A DNA stretch of 64,000 nucleotides from SHVO01 sp041905795 (GCA_041905795.1 JAYRKL010000018.1:20354-84353); one strand, 5' to 3'; positions 25,825 to 34,180 are shown, counted from the first letter of the stretch. The notes: generated by a model not told the origin, from the letters alone. Numbers and translations are program-made.

Positions 25825-25917
25825 CCGCTGCTTTTCGCTTCCCCCAGCGGCGCGTGAACGGATAGCATTTCGTCCCGGAACGGCTCGGGGGAGCCGCTTT
25901 TTCTGGGGGATACTCCA
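25825..25917 (+). promoter_or_regulatory. Structured 5' leader of the nucleoside transporter gene
   Basis: The leader offers mutually exclusive structures. CCGCTG (25825-25830) can pair with CAGCGG (25845-25850). TCCCCCAG (25840-25847) can instead pair over a long range with CTGGGGGA (25903-25910), which contains the ribosome-binding GGGGGA. CGGCTC (25881-25886) pairs with GAGCCG (25891-25896), followed by CTTTTTCT, a terminator-like hairpin only 15 bases before the start codon. This layout suggests attenuation or translational control. It matches no riboswitch class I recognise. Confidence 0.4.
25881..25903 (+). terminator. Terminator-like hairpin just before the transporter start
   Basis: A 6-bp G+C-rich stem (25881-25886 with 25891-25896, loop GGGG) is followed by CTTTTTC. 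Its position between a full terminator (25772-25811) and the transporter start makes an attenuator role plausible. Confidence 0.45.
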
Positions 25918-27180
25918 CTGGCATCGTTACAAAGCGTCCTCGGCGTCGTCGCCATCCTCGGCCTCGCCTGGCTCCTGAGCGAACGGCGTAAAGACGTGGT
26001 CTGGAGCGCCATCGGCAAGGGCGTCGCCCTGCAATTCGTGATCGCGCTGCTGCTGACCAAAGTGCCGATCATCCAGCACGGTCTCGAATACCTCAACGGC
26101 ATGGTCAACGCGCTGATGGCCGCAACCCGCGCCGGCACCAGCTTCGTGTTCGGCTATGTCGGCGGCGGCGATGTGCCCTGGACCACCACCAATCCCCCGG
26201 CCAACTTCGTGTTCGCCTTCCAGGCGCTGCCGCTGATCCTGATCATCAGCGCCATCTCGGCGCTGTTGTTCTACTGGAACATCATCCCGCCGATTGTCCG
26301 CGCCTTCGCCTGGGTGCTGCGCCGGACCATCGGCGTGGGCGGCCCCGCCGGCATCGCCGTCACCATGAACATCTTCGTCGGCATGGTCGAAGCGCCGCTG
26401 GTGATTCGCCCCTACCTGCGCACCGAAACCCGTTCCGGCCTGTTCATCATCATGACCGCGGGCATGGCCATGGTGGCTGGCACGGTGATGGTGCTTTACG
26501 CCACCCTGCTCGACGGCCTGATTCCCAATCCCATCGGCCAGATCCTCACCGCCTCGATCATGGCCGCGCCCGCGACCATCGTCATCGCCTTCATCATCTG
26601 CCCGGAAGACCCGGCGCTGTTCGCCGCGGCCAGCGACCCGACCAAGGTTCTGCTGCCGCCCTCGCCCGGCAACAACATGATGTCGGTGATCACCAAGGCC
26701 ACCATCGACGGCCTGCAGATCTTCGCCAATGTCGTCGGCATGCTGATCGTGCTGGTGGCCCTGGTCAGCCTGGCCAACAGCATCCTGTCGGTATTTCCGG
26801 ATATCGCGGGCGGGCCGTTCACCTTGCAGCGCGGCTTCGGCTGGCTGCTGTCTCCCATCGCCTGGCTGCTCGGCATCCCCTGGGCGGAAGCGCCCACGGC
26901 CGGCGGCCTGCTCGGCACCAAGATGGTCCTCAACGAGCTGATCGCCTACGCCGAGATGTCCAAGCTGCCGGCGGACACGCTGACCGAGCGCTCGCGCCTG
27001 ATCATGACCTACGCGCTGTGCGGCTTCGCCAACTTCAGCTCCATCGGCATCACCATCGGCGGTATCGCCGCCATGGCGCCGGAACGCCGCCCGGACATCA
27101 TCGAACTGGCGCCCAAGGCCATGCTGGCCGGCTCGCTGGCAACCTGCCTCTCGGGCGCGGTGATCGGAATCCTCTCCTAG
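25918..27180 (+). CDS. CNT (NupC-type) concentrative nucleoside transporter
   Basis: About 420 residues with the CNT three-part layout: N-terminal helix SLQSVLGVVAILGLAWLLSE, the gate domain (GVGGPAGIAVTMNIFVGMVE, then APLVIRPYL) and the nucleoside-recognition domain with GTKMVLNEL. It imports nucleosides with H+ or Na+. The conserved first helix lies upstream of any ATG, GTG or TTG; the first such codon in frame is GTG 25996, inside the domain. The likely start is CTG 25918, 7 bases after GGGGGA. The stop codon lies in a palindromic repeat that follows. Confidence 0.85.
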   Translation: MASLQSVLGVVAILGLAWLLSERRKDVVWSAIGKGVALQFVIALLLTKVPIIQHGLEYLNGMVNALMAATRAGTSFVFGYVGGGDVPWTTTNPPANFVFAFQALPLILIISAISALLFYWNIIPPIVRAFAWVLRRTIGVGGPAGIAVTMNIFVGMVEAPLVIRPYLRTETRSGLFIIMTAGMAMVAGTVMVLYATLLDGLIPNPIGQILTASIMAAPATIVIAFIICPEDPALFAAASDPTKVLLPPSPGNNMMSVITKATIDGLQIFANVVGMLIVLVALVSLANSILSVFPDIAGGPFTLQRGFGWLLSPIAWLLGIPWAEAPTAGGLLGTKMVLNELIAYAEMSKLPADTLTERSRLIMTYALCGFANFSSIGITIGGIAAMAPERRPDIIELAPKAMLAGSLATCLSGAVIGILS

Positions 27181-27281
27181 ACCCTGTTTCCGCTTCGTTG
27201 AATCGGAAACAGAGTCTAGGTCTTTGTTTGGTCGCATGTTAAGCGGCCGAACCGGTTCCCACTTCGGCCTAACATGCTCTA
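27178..27281. repeat. Bipartite palindromic repeat, copy 1
   Basis: The element consists of two hairpins. The first pairs 27178-27192 with 27204-27218 (one mismatch). A spacer containing TTTGGTCGCAT follows, and the second pairs GCATGTTA..GGCCG (27234-27249) with CGGCCTAACATGC (27265-27277). The layout and the spacer TTTGGTCGCAT are shared with the copy at 39881-39980. It lies between convergent genes, and the stop codons of both (TAG 27178-27180 and, on the minus strand, 27279-27281) are part of it. It resembles the gagcatgatc-type dispersed palindromes known from alphaproteobacterial genomes and may also work as a bidirectional terminator. Confidence 0.7.
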
Positions 27282-28211
27282 AACCAGTTTGATCTCCGCC
27301 AGACGCTCCTGAAGATAATCGTCGGCGGTGATGGGTTTGGGATAGCGGTTGGGAGTCTGCGCGCTGGCGCAGCCCGGCAGGGTCTCGATCAGGTAATCCG
27401 ACGTGTAGTGCTGGAAGAACGGCAGCGAATAGCGCGAGAATCCGGCCCGCGCGGGAGCCGGGTTCACCACCCGGTGCGTCGTCGACGGCAGCACGTGGTT
27501 GGTGGAGCGCTGCAGCATGTCGCCGATATTGCACACCACGCAGCCCGGCGGCGGATCCACGTCCAGCCATTGACCGTCCTTGTTGAGAAGCTGGAGGCCG
27601 GCTTCTTCGGCCCCGAGCAGCAGGGTGATGACGTTGATGTCTTCATGGGCGCCGGCGCGCACGCCGCTGGCGTTGGGCTTTACCGGCGGATAGTGCAGGA
27701 GGCGCAGGATGCTGTTGCCTTCCTTGACCTTGCCGTCGAAGAAATCCGGTGCAAGACCGAGGTAAACCGCGATCCCGCTGAGCACCCGCAAGCCCAGCGC
27801 GTCCAGGGACTGATACAGCGCATAGGTCTTGGCATTGAAGTCCGGGATCTCGGTCACGGTCAGGTTCGGTGGCATGGAACCCGAGAGACGGTGTCCAGCC
27901 GACAGCGCGCGGCCCACGTGCCAGAACTCCTTGAGGTCCGGCCGGTCGGCGCCCTTGGCCTGTTCGATACCGAAGGCGGTGTAACCGCGCTGGCCGCCGC
28001 CGTTCGGCACGATGTATTTGCGCTTCACATCCTCGGGCAGTGCGAAGAACTGCTTGGTGCGGTCGAAAGCATCGTCGATCACCGCCTGCCCGATGCCGTG
28101 CTCGGAGATGACGGCGAAGCCGTAGCGCGCGAAACAGGCGCCCAGGTCCTTGGCCAGCCTGGCTTTGTCCCTGTCGCCGTCCTTGATCGAGATCGGGGTG
28201 ATGGTGCCCAT
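27279..28211 (-). CDS. Isopenicillin-N-synthase-like Fe(II)/2-oxoglutarate oxygenase
   Basis: 310 residues. The N-terminal DIOX_N region has the motif YGFAVISEHGI. The jelly-roll core carries the facial triad H189-E-D191 (AGAHEDINVITLLLG) and a distal His in STTHRVVNP. The R-x-S 2-oxoglutarate motif is in RYSLPFF. It belongs to the IPNS/plant-type 2OG oxygenases, and the bacterial substrate is unknown. Start ATG 28211 (MGTITPISIKDGD) matches the domain; an upstream extension is not conserved. It converges on the CNT gene through the palindromic repeat, and its divergent neighbour is an exported amidohydrolase. Confidence 0.88.
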   Translation of the reverse strand: MGTITPISIKDGDRDKARLAKDLGACFARYGFAVISEHGIGQAVIDDAFDRTKQFFALPEDVKRKYIVPNGGGQRGYTAFGIEQAKGADRPDLKEFWHVGRALSAGHRLSGSMPPNLTVTEIPDFNAKTYALYQSLDALGLRVLSGIAVYLGLAPDFFDGKVKEGNSILRLLHYPPVKPNASGVRAGAHEDINVITLLLGAEEAGLQLLNKDGQWLDVDPPPGCVVCNIGDMLQRSTNHVLPSTTHRVVNPAPARAGFSRYSLPFFQHYTSDYLIETLPGCASAQTPNRYPKPITADDYLQERLAEIKLV

Positions 28212-28270
28212 GGTTGTCCTATGCGCCTTGGCCCGTTCATGAAATCGCAAAATCGCTGCGCGCGACTTTC

Positions 28271-28301
28271 GCATGACAGTATTGGGGCATGATAGTATTG
28301 G
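28271..28301. promoter_or_regulatory. Tandem 15-bp direct repeat upstream of the amidohydrolase gene
   Basis: GCATGACAGTATTGG (28271-28285) is followed after 1 bp by GCATGATAGTATTGG (28287-28301), with a single mismatch. The repeats lie between the divergent oxygenase (start 28211) and amidohydrolase (start 28346) genes. They may be a regulator binding site or a small duplication. Confidence 0.4.
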
Positions 28302-28345
28302 CCGGAGCACCCTTTCACAACGACGAGAAAAAGCAGGGCGAGAAA

Positions 28346-29707
28346 ATGCAGCGATTCTTCGGTGTTTTCCTGGCGCTATTCCTGCTGGCCGCGCCCGCTC
28401 TGGCCGCGGACGGGACGCTCCTGATCAACGGCACGCTCGTCACGCCGGGACGCGTCATCCAGAACGGCTGGGTCGCCATCCAGGGCGGCAAGATCGCCGC
28501 GATCTCGGATACCCGGCCCGCGATCCCGGGCGCGCGCACCCTGGTCACCCGGGACATCGTCTTCCCGGGTTTCGTCGACCTGCACAACCATCCGCTCTAC
28601 GCGGTGTTCCCGCGCTGGCATCCGCCCAAGGTCTATCCCAACCGCTATGAGTGGCGCGCGGACGCCGGCTATTGGCAGGCGATCCAGACACCGGAAGGCA
28701 AGCTGGTCGCGAGCCGCTTCTGCGACATGGACACCTATGTCGAGATGAAGGCGCTCATGGGCGGCACCACCTCCATGCTCGGTATTTACCGCCCCGCCGA
28801 TACGGCGGTGATCCCGGCCTGCGTCGCCGGGCTGGTGCGCAACCTGGATTGGGCCAGCGGACTCCATGGTGAAGGCGTCGGCCACGAACGCGCCGGCAAC
28901 ATCCTCGGTGTCAGGCCTGCCGATCTAAAACTCTCCGCGGAGACGCTGGAACAGGCCAAACGCGGGCCGATCGATTTGATCGCGGTGCACCTGGGCGAGG
29001 GCCAGCGGGGCGATCCCGACTCCCGCGCGGAGTTCGCGCGCCTCAAGGAATTGAAGCTGTTGACGCCCAACACCGCCATCATCCACGGCATCGCGCTCAG
29101 CGAGTCCGATTTCGGCGAGATCAAGGCCGCCGGCGCGTCGTTCATCTGGTCGCCGCGCAGCAATTTCGAACTCTACGGCGAAACCGCCGACCTGGCGGCG
29201 GCGGTGCGGCAGAAGGTGACCATGGCGCTGGCGCCCGACTGGTCGCCCACCGGCAGCGTCAACATGCTGGCTGAGATCGGTTATGCCAAAAGCGTCATCG
29301 ACCGGCAGTTCAAAGGCCTGATCTCCGCCCGGCAGCTGTTCGAGATGGCGACCGCGGTCCCGGCGCGCATCGCGCGTATCGACGATAAAGTAGGCAGCCT
29401 CAAGCCCGGACTCGCCGCCGACCTGTTCCTGCTGCGCGGCGACGTTTCCAACCCGTTCGACGCCCTGGCGGCCGCCAAACCCCAGGACGTGACCCTGACC
29501 ATGATCGACGGCGTACCGCTGTTCGGCATCCCGGATCATCTGAGCGCGCTCGGCGTCGCCCCTTTGGAAACAGTGAACCTGTGCGGCCAGGACCGCGGCA
29601 TCAATGGCCGCGCCATCACCGACGGATTCGCCGATATCACCGCGCGCCTTACCGGCGCCTTGAGGGCGGAGACTCTGACCTTGGCCGGATTGGCTGAATG
29701 CAACTAG
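28346..29707 (+). CDS. Exported amidohydrolase family protein
   Basis: A 453-residue metal-dependent hydrolase with a Sec signal peptide (QRFFGVFLALFLLAAPALAA). The amidohydrolase features are the HxH metal pair in FVDLHNHPLYA, His in VHLGEG and IIHGIALS, the catalytic Asp in ALAPDWSPTGS, and the C-terminal SLKPGLAADLFLLRGD strand that closes the composite beta-sandwich. Location is periplasmic. The substrate is not predictable; imidazolonepropionase- or cytosine-deaminase-like members are related. ATG 28346 follows the purine-rich AGGGCGAG and starts the signal peptide. The downstream 73-residue gene begins 7 bp later. Confidence 0.88.
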   Translation: MQRFFGVFLALFLLAAPALAADGTLLINGTLVTPGRVIQNGWVAIQGGKIAAISDTRPAIPGARTLVTRDIVFPGFVDLHNHPLYAVFPRWHPPKVYPNRYEWRADAGYWQAIQTPEGKLVASRFCDMDTYVEMKALMGGTTSMLGIYRPADTAVIPACVAGLVRNLDWASGLHGEGVGHERAGNILGVRPADLKLSAETLEQAKRGPIDLIAVHLGEGQRGDPDSRAEFARLKELKLLTPNTAIIHGIALSESDFGEIKAAGASFIWSPRSNFELYGETADLAAAVRQKVTMALAPDWSPTGSVNMLAEIGYAKSVIDRQFKGLISARQLFEMATAVPARIARIDDKVGSLKPGLAADLFLLRGDVSNPFDALAAAKPQDVTLTMIDGVPLFGIPDHLSALGVAPLETVNLCGQDRGINGRAITDGFADITARLTGALRAETLTLAGLAECN

Positions 29708-29714
29708 GAGCGAA

Positions 29715-29936
29715 ATGCAGACCCTGACCGCGGACGAGATCGACTACATCGCCGCCAGTTTCCGGGCCTGGTGCACGGCCCATGGCAAATCCGCGCCCAC
29801 CGCCGACGATGCCTTGGTCTACTTTTCCTACGTCCAGGAGCACGAGCCCTTTGTCGCCGAGCGTATCGACGACGATTGGGACGACTTTATCTCTTTCCTG
29901 CACGAACGGCGGCTGGTGCTGGAAAAAGAATCTTAA
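29715..29936 (+). CDS. Small conserved-looking acidic protein, 73 residues
   Basis: A 73-residue soluble protein (MQTLTADEIDYIAASF...) rich in aspartate, glutamate and aromatics, with no signal peptide or membrane helix. It has a good ribosome-binding site (AGGAGCGAA) and starts 7 bp after the amidohydrolase stop, so it is probably co-transcribed with it. I do not recognise the family. Its last 4 bp overlap the 3' end of the convergent cyclic-nucleotide-binding-domain gene. Confidence 0.65.
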   Translation: MQTLTADEIDYIAASFRAWCTAHGKSAPTADDALVYFSYVQEHEPFVAERIDDDWDDFISFLHERRLVLEKES

Positions 29937-30325
29937 GTCCTTCGGGCGAGATTGGTCCAGTGGCGGACCATGTCGCAGAGATGCGCCATCATGTAACGCA
30001 GGAATGGATCGGCGGCGGCGAGGCGGCGGTCGACGACGGCTTTGCTGATCTCGATCAGCTCGCAGCCGCCGTGCGACAACACCGTCGCCGTGCAGCGCCG
30101 GTCGTTGCCGAGCGCTTCCAGCTCGCCGAAGGTCTCGCCGGCCTGCATGCGGTTGATCACCACCTGCTTGCCGCTGGAATCGGTCAAGGTGATTTGCACC
30201 TCGCCCGAGAGGATGACATAGACCGCGCCGGCCTCCTGGCCTTCAAGGAAAATCACCTCCTCGGGCGCCACCACCCGGCGATGGGACAGCAGATCGGCGA
30301 ATTCCGCGCGTTCGAGAATGCTCAT
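29933..30325 (-). CDS. Stand-alone cyclic nucleotide-binding domain protein
   Basis: 130 residues forming one cNMP-binding (CRP/PKA regulatory) domain: VIFLEGQEAGAVYVILSGEV, and a phosphate-binding cassette-like GETFGELEALGNDRRCTATV in which the Arg that contacts the cyclic phosphate is present. There is no HTH or enzymatic domain, so it is a sensor or regulator acting through protein contacts. It follows the serine hydrolase gene on the same strand after 7 bp, in the same run as the AmpG-like permease, which hints at second-messenger input to that pathway. Confidence 0.85.
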   Translation of the reverse strand: MSILERAEFADLLSHRRVVAPEEVIFLEGQEAGAVYVILSGEVQITLTDSSGKQVVINRMQAGETFGELEALGNDRRCTATVLSHGGCELIEISKAVVDRRLAAADPFLRYMMAHLCDMVRHWTNLARRT

Positions 30326-30332
30326 AGGTCTC

Positions 30333-31550
30333 TCATTTCAAGGCAAGGAGCGCGTCCAGCAGCGGACGCGCGGCCGCGTCCTGGAGCGGGCCGACATCGG
30401 TGAAATAGCCTTTGGCGTCCGTACCCATGTTCTGGCGGTTGGTCAACAGCACAAGGGCGAGTTTGGCCTCCGGCACGCCCAGGACATAAGTGCCGGTGAA
30501 ACCGGTGTGGGCGAAGGCGCCGGGCGGCATGTTGTCAGGCTGGCGCCAACCGAGGTGCGCGCCGGGCTTGAGGAAAAGATCGACGGTATCGTCGCCGATC
30601 ATGCTTTTGCCGGCCGCAGCGCCGCGGTTGAGCAGCATGTCGAGCATCACGGCGAGGTCGGCGGCGGTGGAGAACAGCCCGGCATGGCCGGCGACGCCGC
30701 CGTTGGCGTACCAGGCGTTGCCATCGTTGACTTCTCCGTCGAGGACATAGGTGCGCCAGCCGTCCCAGGATTTCGGATCGCCGGGATAGCCGTAGCCGAA
30801 GTCGGGCCCATAGACCATGTGGCGTTCGTAGCCGTTGCCGGACTCGGTCACGGCGAAATCGCCGAGCCCATGATCGCGCGGCCGGAACGCGGTGTGCCGC
30901 AGGCCCAGCGGCCGGTAGAGCGCGTCCGCCAGGAATTGATCCAACGGCCGGCCGGCGGCATGCTCGACGATATACCCCAGCAGCATGAAGCCCAGGTCGC
31001 TGTAGTGATAACCCTCGCCCACCGCCCATTTCAGCGGCATGGCGCGGATCACCCGATAGGTCTGCTGTTTGGTGGCGGCGGCATAATAGAGCGGCTGCCA
31101 TTGCACCAGGCCCGCCGTATGGGTGAGCAGGTGCCGCGGGGTGATCTTGTCCAGCTCCGGCCCGCGAAAGTCGCCGAGATAGGTGTAGACCGGCGCATCG
31201 AGCTTCACCTTGCCCTGGTCCACCAGCAGCATCATCGCCATGGTGGTGGCCATGACTTTGGTCACCGAGGCCAGGTCGAACACCGTGCCGGCTTTGAGCG
31301 CGCGTGGGCGCGCAAGGCGCCGGCCATCGAAATCGTTGAGTTCCGCAAAACCGAAGACGCGGTCCTGGACGAGCTTGCCGCCGACGGCGATCAACAGTTC
31401 CGCCCCGGGGACCTGGCCGTCCCTGACGGCCTTTTCTACGACCGCATTGGCTGCCGCCACGGCGGCTTCGAGCTTCGGGCTTTGCGCGAAGACCGGCGAG
31501 GCAGCGAGGCCCAGAAGCAGCATGGGCGCGGCGAAGGACCATGGGCTCAT
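30333..31550 (-). CDS. Exported serine hydrolase, beta-lactamase (class C/PBP4*-like) family
   Basis: A 405-residue protein with a signal peptide (WSFAAPMLLLGLAASPVFA). The active-site S95-V-T-K98 (FDLASVTKVM), a Y-S-D second motif (GYHYSDLGFMLLG) and an H-T-G third motif (FAHTGFTGTYV) are present. Family members are esterases, D,D-peptidases or D-amino-acid amidases in the periplasm. ATG 31550 overlaps the stop of the AmpG-like permease (ATGA), so the hydrolase may produce or trim a muropeptide imported by that permease. That role is inference from context. True beta-lactamase activity is not indicated. Confidence 0.88.
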   Translation of the reverse strand: MSPWSFAAPMLLLGLAASPVFAQSPKLEAAVAAANAVVEKAVRDGQVPGAELLIAVGGKLVQDRVFGFAELNDFDGRRLARPRALKAGTVFDLASVTKVMATTMAMMLLVDQGKVKLDAPVYTYLGDFRGPELDKITPRHLLTHTAGLVQWQPLYYAAATKQQTYRVIRAMPLKWAVGEGYHYSDLGFMLLGYIVEHAAGRPLDQFLADALYRPLGLRHTAFRPRDHGLGDFAVTESGNGYERHMVYGPDFGYGYPGDPKSWDGWRTYVLDGEVNDGNAWYANGGVAGHAGLFSTAADLAVMLDMLLNRGAAAGKSMIGDDTVDLFLKPGAHLGWRQPDNMPPGAFAHTGFTGTYVLGVPEAKLALVLLTNRQNMGTDAKGYFTDVGPLQDAAARPLLDALLALK

Positions 31551-33067
31551 GGTGTCGACTCCGACGGCTGCAGGCTCAGGGCCGGGCGGCTCCGCAGCAG
31601 CGGCAACAGCGGCAGCGCCGCGAGGCTGAGAGCGCCCGAGAGGACGAAGAATCCATCGTAGCCGATCTCGCGCTGGATGGCGGCCGAAGCGCCGGCCAGC
31701 AGGCGCGGCAGCAGGAAGGCGAAGCCCGAGAGGAACGCATACTGGCAGGCGGGATAGAGCGGATTGGCCAGCAGCGACAGATAGACCACGAACACCGCCG
31801 CGGCCAACCCGTTGCCGAAGTGATCGGCGAAGGTGGTGACATAGAGCACCGCGCCCGACACCGGCGCGTGGGCCAGCCAGACATAGGCGAAGTTGCCGAT
31901 CGCGGCGAAGATCGCGCCGGCGGCCAGGGACCAGTTCTTGTCAAACCGCGCCGCCGCCCAGCCGCCAACCCCGACGCCGAGGATATTGGCCGCCAGCGCG
32001 GGAACGCCGTCGGCGATGCCGATCTGAGTGAGGCTATAGCCGGTGGTCGACACCAGCGGCTTGGACAGCGTCAAGGTCAGCACGTCGCCCATGCGATAAA
32101 GCGAGACAAAGATCAGGATTCCAACCGTCGCGAAGCCATAGGTGCGGAAGAAATCGAGATAAGGCCCGAGCACCGCCGAACGCAGCAGCGGCGCGTCGGC
32201 CGGCAGCGCGCGGATATGAGGAATGGCGAAGGCCATGATCACGAACGGCAGCGCGCACAGGATAAGGACACCCGGCGTGACGTTGCTGTCGGGTGTAAGG
32301 CCGAGCTTTCCAGCCGCCGCCAGCACACCCGCGCCGACACCGGCCACCACAATGACGGCGGCCGCCAGGAGAACGAGACTCACCGCCATCCCGAGGATCA
32401 GAGCCGTCGCGCGGCTGGAGGAAGCTCCTGCATCGGCGCGCGTCGCCGCCAAGATCGGGAACGCGGCCGCGGCCGCGGCGGCAACCGCGAAATAGGCTGT
32501 GTCCCACCCCTCCCTCCCCGCCAGCATCACGGCAAAACTGCCGGCCGCCACCATGGCGGAGCGGTACCCCCAGAGGGCCGCCGACGCCAGGGGCGCCTGC
32601 GCCGCGGCGGTGGGCGCCAGTTCCACGCGCCAACCGTCGGCGGCGGCTTCCAGGGTGGTGGTCCAGAACGCCAGCAGCACGGCCCACAGCGCGGTGAAGG
32701 GAAGGTCGGTGTCCGGCGAGGTCCAGGCCATGCCGGCGAGCGATGTGACGGTGCCCAACTGGCACAACAGGATCCAGCTGCGCCAGCGGCCCCAATAGGC
32801 GCCGAAGCCGGGGATGGCGATACGGTCGAGCAGCGGCGCCCAGGCGAACTTGAACGTCGGCAGCAGGGACACCCAGGCGAAGAACGCCACCACACCGAGC
32901 CCGGCGTTGTTCTGGGAGAGACGCAGGAACAGGACCGCGGAAAACAGCAGGAACGGCACGCCCGAGGAAAAGCCGAGCAGGCCGAACAGCGCGATCAGCG
33001 GGGTTGACGGCTTGCCGGCGAAGCCGGACGACGGTCGGGCGGCGATGCCGGACGCACTCACGGACAT
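31547..33067 (-). CDS. AmpG-like MFS permease
   Basis: A 506-residue, 12-14-helix major facilitator protein of the AmpG branch: GFSSGVPFLLFSAVLFLRLS, FAWVSLLPTFKFAWAPLLDR, and the mid-protein YRMGDVLTLTLSKPLV. AmpG imports GlcNAc-anhydroMurNAc muropeptides from the periplasm. That fits the divergent genes for amino-sugar phosphate catabolism starting at 33140. ATG 33067 is preferred over the in-frame TTG at 33073. Start-to-start distance to the divergent operon is 72 bp, so both transcripts probably share regulation. Confidence 0.85.
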   Translation of the reverse strand: MSVSASGIAARPSSGFAGKPSTPLIALFGLLGFSSGVPFLLFSAVLFLRLSQNNAGLGVVAFFAWVSLLPTFKFAWAPLLDRIAIPGFGAYWGRWRSWILLCQLGTVTSLAGMAWTSPDTDLPFTALWAVLLAFWTTTLEAAADGWRVELAPTAAAQAPLASAALWGYRSAMVAAGSFAVMLAGREGWDTAYFAVAAAAAAAFPILAATRADAGASSSRATALILGMAVSLVLLAAAVIVVAGVGAGVLAAAGKLGLTPDSNVTPGVLILCALPFVIMAFAIPHIRALPADAPLLRSAVLGPYLDFFRTYGFATVGILIFVSLYRMGDVLTLTLSKPLVSTTGYSLTQIGIADGVPALAANILGVGVGGWAAARFDKNWSLAAGAIFAAIGNFAYVWLAHAPVSGAVLYVTTFADHFGNGLAAAVFVVYLSLLANPLYPACQYAFLSGFAFLLPRLLAGASAAIQREIGYDGFFVLSGALSLAALPLLPLLRSRPALSLQPSESTP

Positions 33068-33139
33068 GTTCAACCCCTTGGCTCCTACGTTAGAGTGTGC
33101 GTGATTTAATCAACCGATACAATTGGGTGAGCGAGAGGC

Positions 33140-34180
33140 GTGACCGGCGAAAGCACCCTGATGGCGGCGGAGGCGGCCGAAGCGCCCGATGTGGTGCGCC
33201 GGGCGCTCGCGGCCAATCACGGCGTCCTGGCCGCCTTGGGTGAAGAACTGCGCCGCCGGCCGCCGTCGCTGGTGTTGACCTGCGCGCGCGGCAGTTCGGA
33301 TCACGCCGCCCTGTTCGGTAAATATCTCATCGAACAACGCTTGCGTGTGCCGGTGGCCTCCATGGCGCCATCGGTGGTTTCGGTGGCGGGCGCGCCGCCC
33401 CGGGACCTGCGCACCGCTTTGGTGATCGCCGTGTCCCAGTCGGGCCGCAGCCCGGACATCATCGCCGCGGTACGCGCCTGCGCCGACGCCGGCGCGCGGG
33501 TGGTGGCGATCGTGAACGATGCCGCCTCGCCGCTGGCCCAGGCCGCATCCCTGGTGGTGCCTTTGGGCGCCGGCCCCGAACGCAGCGTCGCCGCCACCAA
33601 GACCTGCATCGCCAGCCTCGCGGCCCTCGCCGACCTCGTGCGTCACTGGTCGGGGGATCCCGACCTTGCCGCGGCGATGAACGGCCTTCCCGGCCGCCTC
33701 GCCGCCGCGGCCGCGCTCGACTGGACGCCGATGACCGAGGCCTTCGCCGGAGCCAACAATCTCTTCGTCGTCAGCCGCGGCGCGGGTTTCGGTGTCGCCC
33801 ATGAGATCGCGCTCAAGTTCAAGGAGACCTGCGCCATCCATGCCGAAGCCTTCAGCGCGGCGGAAGTGGAGCACGGCCCCATGGCCATCGTGCGCGACGG
33901 CCTGCCGGTCCTGATGCTGGCCGCCCCCGATCCGTCAAAACCTGAAGTCATCGCGCTGGCAAAGCGCTTTGCCGCCCGCGGTGCGCGGGTGTTATGCGCC
34001 GGGCTGGAGCACCCGGCCGAGGGCGTCCTGCCCCTGCCGGTGCCGCCGGATATGGAACCCCAGCTGGCGCCCATCGCCTGGCTGCCCAGCTTCTATCCGG
34101 CTGCGGCGTGCCTCGCCGGGGCGCGGGGCCTCGATCCGGACCGGCCGCCCTTCCTCAACAAAGTGACCGAGACGCTATGA
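33140..34180 (+). CDS. SIS-domain glucosamine-6-phosphate deaminase-like protein (NagB-II type)
   Basis: 346 residues with two SIS (sugar isomerase) domains: LTCARGSSDHAALFGKYLIE and VSQSGRSPDIIAA in the first, VVSRGAGFGVAHEIALKFKE and EAFSAAEVEHGPMA in the second. This is the GlmS-isomerase-like NagB-II group, which deaminates glucosamine-6-phosphate to fructose-6-phosphate. The N-terminus TLMAAEAAEAPDVV matches the family, so GTG 33140 is chosen; ATG 33161 is an alternative. A -10-like TACAAT lies at 33118-33123. It heads a four-gene salvage operon, and its stop overlaps nagA by 4 bases. Confidence 0.87.
   Translation: MTGESTLMAAEAAEAPDVVRRALAANHGVLAALGEELRRRPPSLVLTCARGSSDHAALFGKYLIEQRLRVPVASMAPSVVSVAGAPPRDLRTALVIAVSQSGRSPDIIAAVRACADAGARVVAIVNDAASPLAQAASLVVPLGAGPERSVAATKTCIASLAALADLVRHWSGDPDLAAAMNGLPGRLAAAAALDWTPMTEAFAGANNLFVVSRGAGFGVAHEIALKFKETCAIHAEAFSAAEVEHGPMAIVRDGLPVLMLAAPDPSKPEVIALAKRFAARGARVLCAGLEHPAEGVLPLPVPPDMEPQLAPIAWLPSFYPAAACLAGARGLDPDRPPFLNKVTETL

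Noticed and set aside
25927..27570. A 547-codon minus-strand frame opposite the CNT gene
   Set aside because: Antisense, spans a repeat and parts of two genes, composition unlike a protein.
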